DNA of 32,044 bases from a bacterium (GCA_017633675.1 JAGBOW010000085.1:1-32044); one strand, 5' to 3'. Shown: positions 24,582 through 31,571, numbered from the stretch's first letter. The notes: generated by a model from the sequence alone, not told the origin. Numbers and translations: made by a program.

Positions 24582-25178
24582 TTACAATTCCCGTCTGCCT
24601 TCTATAGCTTTCGCAATCGTAATTTCGTCGGCATATTCAAGATCTGCACCTACAGGAAGTCCGAATGCTATACGGGAAATCTTTATTCCGAACGGTTTTA
24701 TAAGTTTTGTCAGATAAAGACTTGTCGCTTCACCTTCTACAGACGGGCTGAGTGCCAATATAACCTCTTTTACTTTGTCATCAGTAAGGCGGTTTAATAG
24801 TTCTTTTACTCTTATATCATCAGCTCCAATCCCGTCCATTGGGGAAATTAATCCTTGCAAAACATGATAAAGCCCTTTGTATTCGTTTGTTCTTTCGACT
24901 GCGATTAAATCTTTTGTTTCCGCAACAATACAAATAGTCGATTTATCTCTGTGAGAGGACGAACAAATTTCACACGGGCTTGTTGATGACAAATTGAAAC
25001 AAATTTCACAAGTCTTTGTATTATTTTTGGCATCAATCATGCTCTGCGCAAATTTTTCCACTTCATTTATCGGCATTCTCAATAAATAAAATGCCATTCT
25101 CTGCGCAGATTTAGGTCCGACGGACGGAAATTTCTGAAAATGTTCGATTAACGAAGCTATCGATTTGGGATAAATCAT
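24582..25178 (-). CDS. recR: Recombination mediator RecR
   Basis: RecR works with RecO and RecF to load RecA on gapped DNA. The 198 residues match the family. Seen: N-terminal helix-hairpin-helix (LIEHFQKFPSVGPKSAQRMAF is split around 11-31), a four-Cys zinc finger (Cys57, Cys60, Cys69, Cys72), the Toprim core (TICIVAETKDLIAVERTNEY; GLISPMDGIG) and the C-terminal SRIAFGLPVGADLEYAD. The start codon overlaps the ybaB stop (TAATG), so the two are translationally coupled. Confidence 0.97.
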   Translation of the reverse strand: MIYPKSIASLIEHFQKFPSVGPKSAQRMAFYLLRMPINEVEKFAQSMIDAKNNTKTCEICFNLSSTSPCEICSSSHRDKSTICIVAETKDLIAVERTNEYKGLYHVLQGLISPMDGIGADDIRVKELLNRLTDDKVKEVILALSPSVEGEATSLYLTKLIKPFGIKISRIAFGLPVGADLEYADEITIAKAIEGRREL

Positions 25179-25513
25179 TAGAAATTAAGTCCCGGAATAT
25201 TGATACCGCCTGTAATGGCTTTCATTCTTGAGCTTGATTCTTCCGAAGCTTTTTCACTTGCATTGTTAATTGCTGTTGTAATTAAATCTTCAAGCATTTC
25301 TAAAGTATCAGTATCAACTGATGACGGGTTTTCGGAGTTAATAGCCTCAGGTTTCAATTTAATTGATTTAAATTTTCCTTGACCGTCAAAGTTAACAAGA
25401 ACTGCACCGTTTCCTGCTTCACCTGTAACCGTCAAGTTTTCAAGCTCTTTTTGTGCATCTTTAACTTTTTGCTGTAAATTTTGAGCCTGTTTCATCATTT
25501 GCATAATATTCAT
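25178..25513 (-). CDS. ybaB: YbaB/EbfC family nucleoid-associated protein
   Basis: A 111-residue DNA-binding protein commonly encoded just before recR. Seen: the opening MNIMQMMKQAQNLQQKVKDA, LENLTVTGEAGNGAVLVNFD (the conserved G.G...V...G block), LEMLEDLITTAINNA, and a C-terminal Gly/Ile-rich tail (GGINIPGL). SD AAGGAGA lies about 7 nt before the ATG. It leads the minus-strand ybaB-recR-oppF operon. Confidence 0.95.
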   Translation of the reverse strand: MNIMQMMKQAQNLQQKVKDAQKELENLTVTGEAGNGAVLVNFDGQGKFKSIKLKPEAINSENPSSVDTDTLEMLEDLITTAINNASEKASEESSSRMKAITGGINIPGLNF

Positions 25514-25539
25514 AATCTTCTCTCCTTAGTCTGTATTTT

Positions 25540-25583
25540 GCCTCCCTTGTTAAAGGGAGGGGAACGCTTTAGCGGTGGAGGGA
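25540..25583 (+). repeat. Hairpin repeat with GCCTCCCTT/AAGGGAGG core
   Basis: GCCTCCCTT-GTTA-AAGGGAGG followed by GGAACGCTTTAGCGG and TGGAGGG. The outer parts match the minus-strand reading of 181-220 while the inner hairpin differs. It separates ybaB from the divergent matrixin gene. Confidence 0.6.
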
Positions 25584-25615
25584 TTTATTCCCTGTTTTTT
25601 CTTCCGATTTTATTA

Positions 25616-25621
25616 TATAAT
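25616..25621 (+). promoter_or_regulatory. -10 box placed for a leaderless matrixin transcript
   Basis: A perfect TATAAT ends 6 nt before ATG 25628, so a transcript would start at or next to the start codon. No SD precedes that ATG. The -35 is weak (TGTTTT at 25593-25598 with a 17-bp spacer). Confidence 0.4.
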
Positions 25622-25627
25622 AAAATC

Positions 25628-26425
25628 ATGCAAAAGTACACTTATGTTGCGGAATCTTTAAAAAACGGCAGGATAATGAGGTGGACATTTATGCCGTTGA
25701 AGGTTTATATTGCGCCGATGAACTTTTATTCAAAACAGGGTCAGGATATGAGATACAGGTCATACGTAATTCGTGCGCTAAAAGAATGGGAAACCTCAAC
25801 AAAGGGTAAAATAAGATTTAAAGTTGTAAATACGCTTTTGGAATCTAATGTAAATGTTGACTGGAAAAGGGTTGAGAGAAAAGCATTAGGGCATTGCTAC
25901 TTCAATTATGACGCATCAAACAGGTTATATGGTGCGGAAGTGGCAATAGGCCTGACGGAAGGATTAGTACATGCCGATTATATGGATGAAAATGAGGTTT
26001 ATCACACCATTTTGCATGAAATCGGTCATGCCGTAGGTTTGGGACACAGCCATAACCCGAAAGATATAATGTATACACCGCATCAAAAAGGGGTAAATAA
26101 AATTTCAGAAGGTGACAGTTTAACAATTAATTGGCTATATACTTTACCGCAAGGCGCAACGACAAAAGATGTTGCCTCAAAATATCAAATTTCAGGCGCA
26201 GATATTGATGAGATTATCGCAAAATTTATAAACAAAAAAACACCGACTGAATTTGAACAGGTAAAAGCGTCAATAAAGAAACCCAAGCGGGATTTACAGG
26301 AAGAACAAGATGCTATTGCAAATTTAAGAGGTATCACATGTCTTTGCAAAATGTGCATATTTCCGAAGAAATGCAAAAATTCTTTAAAAATAATAAGCCG
26401 AACAGATAAATGTAATTCTCCTTAG
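25628..26425 (+). CDS. Second matrixin-like (M10-type) zinc metalloprotease, no export signal
   Basis: A 265-residue predicted zinc peptidase. Seen: RIMRWTFMPLKVYIAPM near the N-terminus, the zinc motif HEIGHAVGLGH (130-140, standard HExxHxxGxxH) and Met-turn KDIMYTP (Met148). A helical charged region follows. From ATG 25628 there is no signal peptide or membrane helix; extending upstream to ATG 25481 would translate the intergenic repeat, so I reject that. It looks like a paralogue of the gene at 5198 without anchor and TPRs. The last 28 or so residues (CLCKMCIFPKKCKNS...) are Cys-rich and unlike the rest; a different frame there looks more natural (see 26338-26409). Substrate and location unknown. 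Confidence 0.82.
   Translation: MQKYTYVAESLKNGRIMRWTFMPLKVYIAPMNFYSKQGQDMRYRSYVIRALKEWETSTKGKIRFKVVNTLLESNVNVDWKRVERKALGHCYFNYDASNRLYGAEVAIGLTEGLVHADYMDENEVYHTILHEIGHAVGLGHSHNPKDIMYTPHQKGVNKISEGDSLTINWLYTLPQGATTKDVASKYQISGADIDEIIAKFINKKTPTEFEQVKASIKKPKRDLQEEQDAIANLRGITCLCKMCIFPKKCKNSLKIISRTDKCNSP
26338..26409 (+). CDS. Possible 23-codon overlapping ORF, or the true C-terminus of the matrixin after a frameshift
   Basis: ATG 26338 is preceded by AGAGG with a 6-nt spacer. The frame reads MSLQNVHISEEMQKFF then KNNKPNR and stops at 26407-26409. Its ordinary composition contrasts with the Cys-rich tail of the overlapping matrixin frame. Either a very small coupled gene or the shifted end of the matrixin. 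Confidence 0.3.
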   Translation: MSLQNVHISEEMQKFFKNNKPNR

Positions 26426-26435
26426 AGCATCTTTC

Positions 26436-26451
26436 ATTATCGTCTTATTGC
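26436..26451. repeat. Tandem octamer pair of the CYTATYGC family
   Basis: ATTATCGT followed in register by CTTATTGC, then CTTTAATA. It lies just upstream of the accD promoter and is the shortest recognisable member of the family. Confidence 0.45.
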
Positions 26452-26467
26452 CTTTAATAAAACAAAT

Positions 26468-26495
26468 TTGCCATTAAATTTTTTGGTTGTATAAT
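26468..26495 (+). promoter_or_regulatory. Sigma-70 promoter of the accD operon
   Basis: TTGCCA (26468-26473), a 16-bp spacer and perfect TATAAT (26490-26495). Expected start near 26502, giving a leader of about 33 nt with AGGGA (26523-26527) before ATG 26535. Confidence 0.7.
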
Positions 26496-26534
26496 CAATA
26501 TGTATTAAAAGGAAATATAAATAGGGATATAAAT

Positions 26535-27404
26535 ATGACAGTTCAAGATTGGTTTGAAAAACGTAAACAGGCTCAAATTCAAAGACGTGAACTTGAGAGG
26601 AAAATTGAAGTTGATATGGATCCCGATTTGTGGGTGAAATGCGTCCATTGTGATGCGCAACTTCTCAAAGAAGATTTGGAAAAAAATAATATGGTTTGCC
26701 CCGTATGTGATTACCATTTTAGAATAAATGCAAGAAGGCGCATACAACAGCTTTTTGATGAAAATTCGTTTGAGGAGCTTTTTCAGGAAATTCTTCCGTC
26801 AGACCCGTTGGAATTTTCGGATACGGAAACTTATAAATCAAGGTTAGAAAAAGCTAAAGAAAAAACAGGGCTTGATGATGCCGTTATTACGGGTATTGCA
26901 TCAATTGAAGGGAACAGAGTCGCAACAGCCGTAATGGATTTTGATTTCATGGGCGGTTCAATGGGTAGTGTTGTCGGTGAAAAAGTTACCAGAATTATAG
27001 AAAAAGCAATAGAAGAAAGACTTCCCGTTCTGGCAATCACTTCATCAGGCGGTGCAAGAATGCAGGAGAGTGCTTTAAGTCTTATGCAGATGGCAAAAAC
27101 ATCATGTGCAGTGTCAAAACTTGATGACGAAGGTTTATTATATATAAATCTTTTGACAGAACCGACATTTGGCGGTGTTACGGCAAGTTTCGGTATGCTT
27201 GGAGATGTAATCATTGCAGAACAGGGCGCAAGGATAGGTTTTGCCGGCAGACGCGTAATTGAACAGACAATCAGACAGAAACTTCCTTCAGACTTCCAGA
27301 CTGCCGAATATTTATTAAAATACGGACAAGTTGATGTGGTATCCCCAAGAAAAGATTTAAGGAATACTCTTGCTAAAATCTTAGAAATGCACAAAGAGGT
27401 GTGA
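26535..27404 (+). CDS. accD: Acetyl-CoA carboxylase carboxyltransferase subunit beta
   Basis: AccD and AccA form the carboxyltransferase that moves CO2 from biotin to acetyl-CoA, giving malonyl-CoA. The 289 residues fit (E. coli 304). Seen: the N-terminal zinc finger (Cys36, Cys39, Cys55, Cys58), then DAVITGIASIEGNRVATAVM, MGGSMGSVVGEK, SSGGARMQESALSLMQMAK and EPTFGGVTASFGMLGD. I use ATG 26535 (MTVQDWFEKRK) with AGGGA upstream; an in-frame ATG at 26487 overlaps the -10 box. The accD stop is one base before the accA ATG. Confidence 0.97.
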   Translation: MTVQDWFEKRKQAQIQRRELERKIEVDMDPDLWVKCVHCDAQLLKEDLEKNNMVCPVCDYHFRINARRRIQQLFDENSFEELFQEILPSDPLEFSDTETYKSRLEKAKEKTGLDDAVITGIASIEGNRVATAVMDFDFMGGSMGSVVGEKVTRIIEKAIEERLPVLAITSSGGARMQESALSLMQMAKTSCAVSKLDDEGLLYINLLTEPTFGGVTASFGMLGDVIIAEQGARIGFAGRRVIEQTIRQKLPSDFQTAEYLLKYGQVDVVSPRKDLRNTLAKILEMHKEV

Positions 27405-27405
27405 A

Positions 27406-28371
27406 ATGACAGCAATATTAGATTTTGAAAAACCAATAATGGAAATACAGGAAAAAATCGAAGAATTAAAAAAAATAAGTTTGGAGTCAGGCATGGATCT
27501 AGATAAAGAAATTGAAACATTTGAACAACAAGCCGAAGATTACAGAAAAGAATTGTATTCTAATCTTAAACCTTCTCAAAAACTGCAGCTTGCAAGACAT
27601 CCTGAAAGACCGAATTTTTTGGATTATGTAAATAATATTTGCGAAGATTTTATTGAATTTCATGGCGACAGAGAGGGTATGGACGACAGAGCCATAATCG
27701 GCGGTATTGCAAAAATTGACGGTAAACCCGTTATGATTATCGGTACTATGAAAGGAAAATCTACAAAAGAAAACCTTGAATATAACTTTGGTATGCCTCA
27801 GCCTCAAGGCTACAGAAAAGCGTTGAGATTGTTTAAACATGCAAACAAATTTAACATGCCGATTATAACTCTTATTGATACTCCGGGTGCATATCCGGGT
27901 ATCAGTGCGGAAGAAACAAATCAAGGCGGAGCTATTGCCACAAACCTCAGAGATATGGCGAAACTGGAAGTTCCCGTAATAGCTATTGTTACGGGTGAAG
28001 GCTGTTCCGGTGGAGCTTTGGGTTTAGCCGTTGCAAACAAAGTTTTCTTGCTTGAACATGCTTATTATACGGTGATTTCACCTGAAGGTTGCGCTTCAAT
28101 TTTGTGGAGAGATGCGACAAAAGCCTCTGAAGCTGCAGATGCACTCAAAATTACCGCGAAAGATTTGATTAAGTTTGACGTAATTGACGGTGAAATAAAA
28201 GAGCCGACAGGCGGTGCGCATACAAATTACGAAGAAATTTCTTCAAATATGAAAAAAACTATTTTGGAAAGTCTTGAGGAACTTTCAAAACTTTCAAAAA
28301 CCGAATTAAAAAAACAAAGATATGAAAAATTCCGCAAAATGGGTATGTTTTTAGAGGGAAAAAATGCCTAA
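27406..28371 (+). CDS. accA: Acetyl-CoA carboxylase carboxyltransferase subunit alpha
   Basis: Partner of AccD in malonyl-CoA formation, the first committed step of fatty-acid synthesis. The 321 residues match the family. Seen: the N-terminal helical region (ILDFEKPIMEIQEKIEELKK), ARHPERPNFLDYV, FHGDREGMDDRAIIGGIAK, the conserved FGMPQPQGYRKALRL, LIDTPGAYPGISAEETNQGG, and GEGCSGGALGLAVANKV. SD GAGG (27396-27399). It overlaps prmA by 8 nt. Confidence 0.98.
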   Translation: MTAILDFEKPIMEIQEKIEELKKISLESGMDLDKEIETFEQQAEDYRKELYSNLKPSQKLQLARHPERPNFLDYVNNICEDFIEFHGDREGMDDRAIIGGIAKIDGKPVMIIGTMKGKSTKENLEYNFGMPQPQGYRKALRLFKHANKFNMPIITLIDTPGAYPGISAEETNQGGAIATNLRDMAKLEVPVIAIVTGEGCSGGALGLAVANKVFLLEHAYYTVISPEGCASILWRDATKASEAADALKITAKDLIKFDVIDGEIKEPTGGAHTNYEEISSNMKKTILESLEELSKLSKTELKKQRYEKFRKMGMFLEGKNA

Positions 28372-29278
28372 TGCAGATTATTTTGAACTTCAAATAAAAA
28401 TTAATCCCGAAATTGAAGATATCATGTCGGATTTTTTCTTTGAAAATTTTCCTTGCGAGGGGGTTGTTTTATCTGAAGAAACATATAAAGATTTGGAAAT
28501 GGTTTCCACAACCGAAGGAACTTTGAAAGTATTTCTCAGTCATTCTGAGCGAAGCGAAGAATCTGTCATAAGGAAAATATTAACAACTCAACGAGAACTT
28601 TTAAAATCCCGCGGTCTGACAGATGATGATTTAGGAAGCTGGGAATATATTATTACCACAAAAAAATGCGAAGATTGGTCAAAAAAGTGGAAAGAAAAAT
28701 GGGATATTACAAGGGTTTCCGATAAAATCGTGATTGTTCCGGACTGGCTTGAATATGAGGATAAAGGGGGCGAAATTGTAATCAGATTAGAGCCGGGGTG
28801 CGCTTTTGGGACGGGAACGCATCAGACAACACAACTTTGTATGAAAGCTATTGAAAAATACATGCCCAAAGGGGCAAAAATGGCTGATATAGGTATGGGC
28901 TCAGGTATACTGGCTATTTGTGCGAAAAAATTCGGCGCAAGTTATGTTTACGGATGTGATAATGACGAAACGGTAATTGATGTGGCAAAAGAAAACGCAT
29001 TAAAAAACAGTGTGGAATGTAAGTTTGAACTAAACACCGCCGACAAAATTACCGAGAAATTTGATTTTGTGTGTGCAAATATTCTCCATAACGTTTTGGC
29101 TGAAATCATGGGCGATTTAAAAAACATCATGAATAAAGACGCAATCATGGTTTTGTCAGGAATTTTGGACGAAAAGAAACCCGTTGTGTTAGATGCAATA
29201 AAAAAATGGAATTTGGAACTAATTGAAGAAGCCCACCAAGAACAGTGGGTTGCGTTAATAGTGAAAAGGATAGATTAA
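28364..29278 (+). CDS. prmA: Ribosomal protein L11 methyltransferase, with an in-frame repeat insertion
   Basis: PrmA uses S-adenosylmethionine to methylate ribosomal protein L11. The 304 residues fit the family. Seen: the N-terminal substrate-recognition domain, the linker motif RLEPGCAFGTGTHQTTQLC, the SAM motif ADIGMGSGILAICAKKFGA, the acidic YGCDNDE and the catalytic-region VCANILHNVL. Residues 59-67 (SHSERSEES) do not belong to the family; they are encoded by a copy of a dispersed repeat (28538-28564) placed in a loop of the N-terminal domain, without breaking the frame. SD AGAGGG lies 6 nt before ATG 28364. The stop overlaps the next ATG (TAATG). Confidence 0.95.
   Translation: MPNADYFELQIKINPEIEDIMSDFFFENFPCEGVVLSEETYKDLEMVSTTEGTLKVFLSHSERSEESVIRKILTTQRELLKSRGLTDDDLGSWEYIITTKKCEDWSKKWKEKWDITRVSDKIVIVPDWLEYEDKGGEIVIRLEPGCAFGTGTHQTTQLCMKAIEKYMPKGAKMADIGMGSGILAICAKKFGASYVYGCDNDETVIDVAKENALKNSVECKFELNTADKITEKFDFVCANILHNVLAEIMGDLKNIMNKDAIMVLSGILDEKKPVVLDAIKKWNLELIEEAHQEQWVALIVKRID
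28538..28564 (+). repeat. GTCATTCTGAGCGAAGCGAA-type repeat inside prmA
   Basis: AGTCATTCTGAGCGAAGCGA followed by AGAATCT. This sequence class (translated HSERSEES) is familiar as a short dispersed element in many bacterial genomes. Here it lies inside a gene and keeps the frame (27 nt). Confidence 0.65.
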
Positions 29279-29769
29279 TGGAAGAAATTAGCAATCTTAT
29301 TCCTTTATTAATAAGTCTTCCCGTAATTTTAATCGGAATTTTTTTATTTACTTTTTTGTTTAATTTTATTTTGAGTTTTAAAATAAAAAAAATATTTCCT
29401 GAAAGATTTTCAAAACTCAAAAAGAATTTTGAGAAACCCATAAAAAAAATAGGATTAATTTTAATCAGATTTGGAAATGAAAGCGTATATGGAGATAGTG
29501 AGCCTCATTCAATACCTGCAAAATTATATATTTATAATGATATGGTTATTGCTGAATGCGCTGGCTGGGCAGCTGTAATAAATGATTATAAACTTTTATC
29601 TATCAAAGAAAATAAAACTTATGAAATAATTATGAATAAACAAATTGAACATGTTAGAGAGGATTTAATGATTTATGTACCTAAAAAATACAATTTACAA
29701 TTTATATTTTCGTCTAAAAAAGATTTAATATTTATAAAGAAATATTTGGAGGAAAGAAATAATGTCTAA
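29278..29769 (+). CDS. Small membrane protein of unknown function
   Basis: A 163-residue protein with one long or two closely spaced N-terminal membrane segments (about 6-33, LIPLLISLPVILIGIFLF then TFLFNFIL), a basic stretch (KIKKIFPERFSKLKKNFEKP) and a C-terminal soluble domain of alternating strands (LYIYNDMVIAECAGWAAVI; KTYEIIMNKQI; LMIYVPKKYNLQFIF) ending in a helix (LIFIKKYLEERNN). The strand-helix order is like a PH-type domain, but this is only a visual guess. ATG 29278 overlaps the prmA stop (TAATG) and has AAAAGGA upstream; a GTG at 29245 would overlap prmA more deeply. It overlaps kdsB by 8 nt. Confidence 0.75.
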   Translation: MEEISNLIPLLISLPVILIGIFLFTFLFNFILSFKIKKIFPERFSKLKKNFEKPIKKIGLILIRFGNESVYGDSEPHSIPAKLYIYNDMVIAECAGWAAVINDYKLLSIKENKTYEIIMNKQIEHVREDLMIYVPKKYNLQFIFSSKKDLIFIKKYLEERNNV

Positions 29770-30493
29770 AACAGCAATTATAATACCTGCACGTTACGGT
29801 TCATCCAGATTAGAGGGAAAACCGCTTATAAAAGTCGAAGGGAAACCTATTATTCAATGGGTTTATGAAAAAGCTCAGCAAAGTGAATTGGCGGATATCA
29901 TAATCGTTGCGACTGATGATGAAAGAATTTTTAACTGTGTCAAAGAATTCGGCGGAAATGTTGAAATGACATCAACGGAGCATAAGTGCGGGTCTGATAG
30001 GATTAAAGAAGTTGTCATGCGACATCCTGAAATATCTTATATAGTGAATCTACAAGGGGATGAACCGTTAATTAAACCCGAAAGCATTGACGAGGTCGCA
30101 AGAAACGTCAAAGAGGACGAAAACGCCGATATTTCAACGCTTATTAGAAAAATTACATCGGAAGAAGCAGAAAATCCGAACTTGGTGAAATGTGTTAAAG
30201 ATAATAACGGTTTTGCGCTTTATTTTTCACGCTCAAAAATTCCGTTTGAAAGAAATGTTGGTAAAGCGGATTTTTACGGGCATTTGGGAATATATGGCTA
30301 TAAAAGGGAAGCCCTTATCAAAATGACCGAACTTCCGCAAACAACTTATGAAATGGCGGAAAGTCTGGAACAATTAAGGGCACTGCAAAACGGCCTGAAA
30401 ATAATAACTTCCGTAGTAGATTTTGTTCCGGTAGGTATTGATACTGCCGAAGATGTAGAAAAGTTTAAAAAAATTGTTTCTAAAAAACTCTGA
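29762..30493 (+). CDS. kdsB: 3-deoxy-manno-octulosonate cytidylyltransferase (CMP-Kdo synthetase)
   Basis: KdsB activates Kdo as CMP-Kdo for the inner core of lipopolysaccharide, so the organism is a diderm. The 243 residues match. Seen: the nucleotide-binding N-terminus IIIPARYGSSRLEGKPL, VATDDERIFNCVKEFGG, the NLQGDEPLIKPE block, YFSRSKIPFERN, and GHLGIYGYKREAL and GIDTAEDVEKF near the end. GGAGG (29748-29752) lies 9 nt before ATG 29762. Last gene of the accD-accA-prmA unit. Confidence 0.97.
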   Translation: MSKTAIIIPARYGSSRLEGKPLIKVEGKPIIQWVYEKAQQSELADIIIVATDDERIFNCVKEFGGNVEMTSTEHKCGSDRIKEVVMRHPEISYIVNLQGDEPLIKPESIDEVARNVKEDENADISTLIRKITSEEAENPNLVKCVKDNNGFALYFSRSKIPFERNVGKADFYGHLGIYGYKREALIKMTELPQTTYEMAESLEQLRALQNGLKIITSVVDFVPVGIDTAEDVEKFKKIVSKKL

Positions 30494-30519
30494 AATTATT
30501 CAAAAAAGTACTTGCAAAT

Positions 30520-30562
30520 TTTTCTTTAATGCTTTAAGATGATTATACAATATTAAAGAAAA
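30520..30562. promoter_or_regulatory. Inverted repeat upstream of the rpaB-like gene
   Basis: An 11-bp perfect inverted repeat, TTTTCTTTAAT (30520-30530) and ATTAAAGAAAA (30552-30562), separated by 21 bp. A weak promoter, TTGCAA (30512-30517), 17-bp spacer, TAAGAT (30535-30540), overlaps it; a second perfect TATAAT is at 30598-30603. It could be a kdsB terminator or a control site for the regulator gene. Confidence 0.35.
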
Positions 30563-30621
30563 TTTATAAAAATAAATATTTTGTAATATAGTTAGGATAT
30601 AATTTAGTAAAGGAAATGATA

Positions 30622-31365
30622 ATGATTGAAGAAATGGGTAATGAAACAGAGGATCGTCAAAGAATACTTTTAGCAGATGATGAAGCCAGTATCAGACGTA
30701 TTTTGGAAACCAGATTAAAAATGGTAGGTTACGACGTTTACACTGCTCAAGACGGTGAAGAGGCCGTAAATTCATTTAATAAATATAATCCTGATTTGGT
30801 TGTTTTGGATATTATGATGCCAAAAATGGATGGTTATGGCGTAACAAGAGAAATAAGAAGAACATCAGATGTGCCGATTATTATATTAACAGCTTTGGGT
30901 GATGTTTCTGAAAGAATTACAGGCTTGGAACTGGGTGCTGATGATTATGTTATTAAACCGTTTTCTCCAAAAGAGTTGGAAGCGCGTGTTAAGGCGGTTC
31001 TAAGACGTACAAATAACAGAGAAGCTGTTACCCCGTCAGGAAAAGTTGCTAAAAATGTTATCACAACAGGTAATATAAAAATTGATACAGCACGTCGTCA
31101 GGTTTACAGAAAGAATGAAAGAATCAGATTGACAGGCATGGAATTCAGTTTGCTTGAACTTTTGGTAAACAATTCCGGTCAGGCATTCTCAAGAAATGAA
31201 ATATTGCAGCATGTTTGGGCATATCCGCCCGATCACAGGATTGATACTCGTGTAGTAGATGTACATATCTCCAGATTACGTTCTAAATTGGAAACCGATC
31301 CGGCTAACCCTGAATTAATATTGACGGCTCGGGGAATCGGTTATATGTTTCAAAGAATTAGCTAA
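30622..31365 (+). CDS. rpaB: OmpR-family response regulator, RpaB (ycf27)-like
   Basis: A 247-residue DNA-binding response regulator. Seen: receiver domain with acidic pair Asp19-Asp20, phosphoacceptor Asp63 (VVLDIMMPKMDGYG), Thr90 and Lys112 (VIKPFSPKELEARV), then a winged-helix output domain with RLTGMEFSLLELLVNNSG, RNEILQHVWAYPPDHRIDTR and RLRSKLETDP. The blocks EASIRRILETRL and TALGDVSERITGLELGADDY are strongly like cyanobacterial RpaB, which controls stress and photosystem genes and is phosphorylated by NblS. The cognate kinase is not in the window. Start ATG 30622 is favoured because AAAGGA (30609-30614) is 7 nt upstream; ATG 30616 would leave only one base. Confidence 0.9.
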   Translation: MIEEMGNETEDRQRILLADDEASIRRILETRLKMVGYDVYTAQDGEEAVNSFNKYNPDLVVLDIMMPKMDGYGVTREIRRTSDVPIIILTALGDVSERITGLELGADDYVIKPFSPKELEARVKAVLRRTNNREAVTPSGKVAKNVITTGNIKIDTARRQVYRKNERIRLTGMEFSLLELLVNNSGQAFSRNEILQHVWAYPPDHRIDTRVVDVHISRLRSKLETDPANPELILTARGIGYMFQRIS

Positions 31366-31381
31366 TGTAAAAGCATTTTTT

Positions 31382-31409
31382 ATCCGTCTTTACAAGGCGG
31401 ATTTTTTTT
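31382..31409 (+). terminator. Terminator after the rpaB-like gene
   Basis: Stem ATCCGTCTT/AAGGCGGAT (31382-31390 and 31394-31402, one G-T wobble), loop TAC, then eight T. Confidence 0.92.
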
Positions 31410-31423
31410 AACAGAATAATAAC

Positions 31424-31454
31424 TGGACAAAAAATATTTATATGTTAGTATAAT
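31424..31454 (+). promoter_or_regulatory. Promoter of tRNA-His
   Basis: Perfect TATAAT at 31449-31454, with TGGACA (31424-31429) as a loosely spaced -35 (19 bp). Start expected around 31460, a few bases before the mature tRNA. Confidence 0.5.
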
Positions 31455-31463
31455 TTTGTAGAT

Positions 31464-31540
31464 GGCGGGTTTCGTCAAGTGGTTAAGACCACGGATTGTG
31501 GTTCCGTTATGCGTGGGTTCGAATCCCACAACCCGCCCCA
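31464..31540 (+). tRNA. tRNA-His (GTG)
   Basis: The molecule folds as a complete tRNA. The acceptor stem is GCGGGTT/AACCCGC, the anticodon stem ACGGA/TCCGT encloses the loop TTGTGGT with anticodon GTG, and the T arm is GTGGG-TTCGAAT-CCCAC. The extra 5' G (31464) faces discriminator C73, the histidine identity element, and the 3' CCA is encoded in the DNA. A weak hairpin with a T tract follows 12 nt later. Confidence 0.96.
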
Positions 31541-31551
31541 TTTATCGAATT

Positions 31552-31571
31552 AGCACCTTCGGATGCTTTTT
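31552..31571 (+). terminator. Terminator after tRNA-His
   Basis: AGCACC-TTC-GGATGCT followed by TTTTT. The stem has a single bulged A on the right arm. Short but correctly placed. Confidence 0.6.

Noticed and set aside
25481-25627. Upstream extension of the second matrixin, which would add a hydrophobic N-terminus
   Set aside because: The residues are translated from an intergenic hairpin repeat and from the divergent ybaB leader, and TATAAT lies just before ATG 25628.
30541-30615. HLR1 site for RpaB autoregulation
   Set aside because: AT-rich sequence resembles half-sites, but no clear pair of TTACA direct repeats at the known spacing was found.
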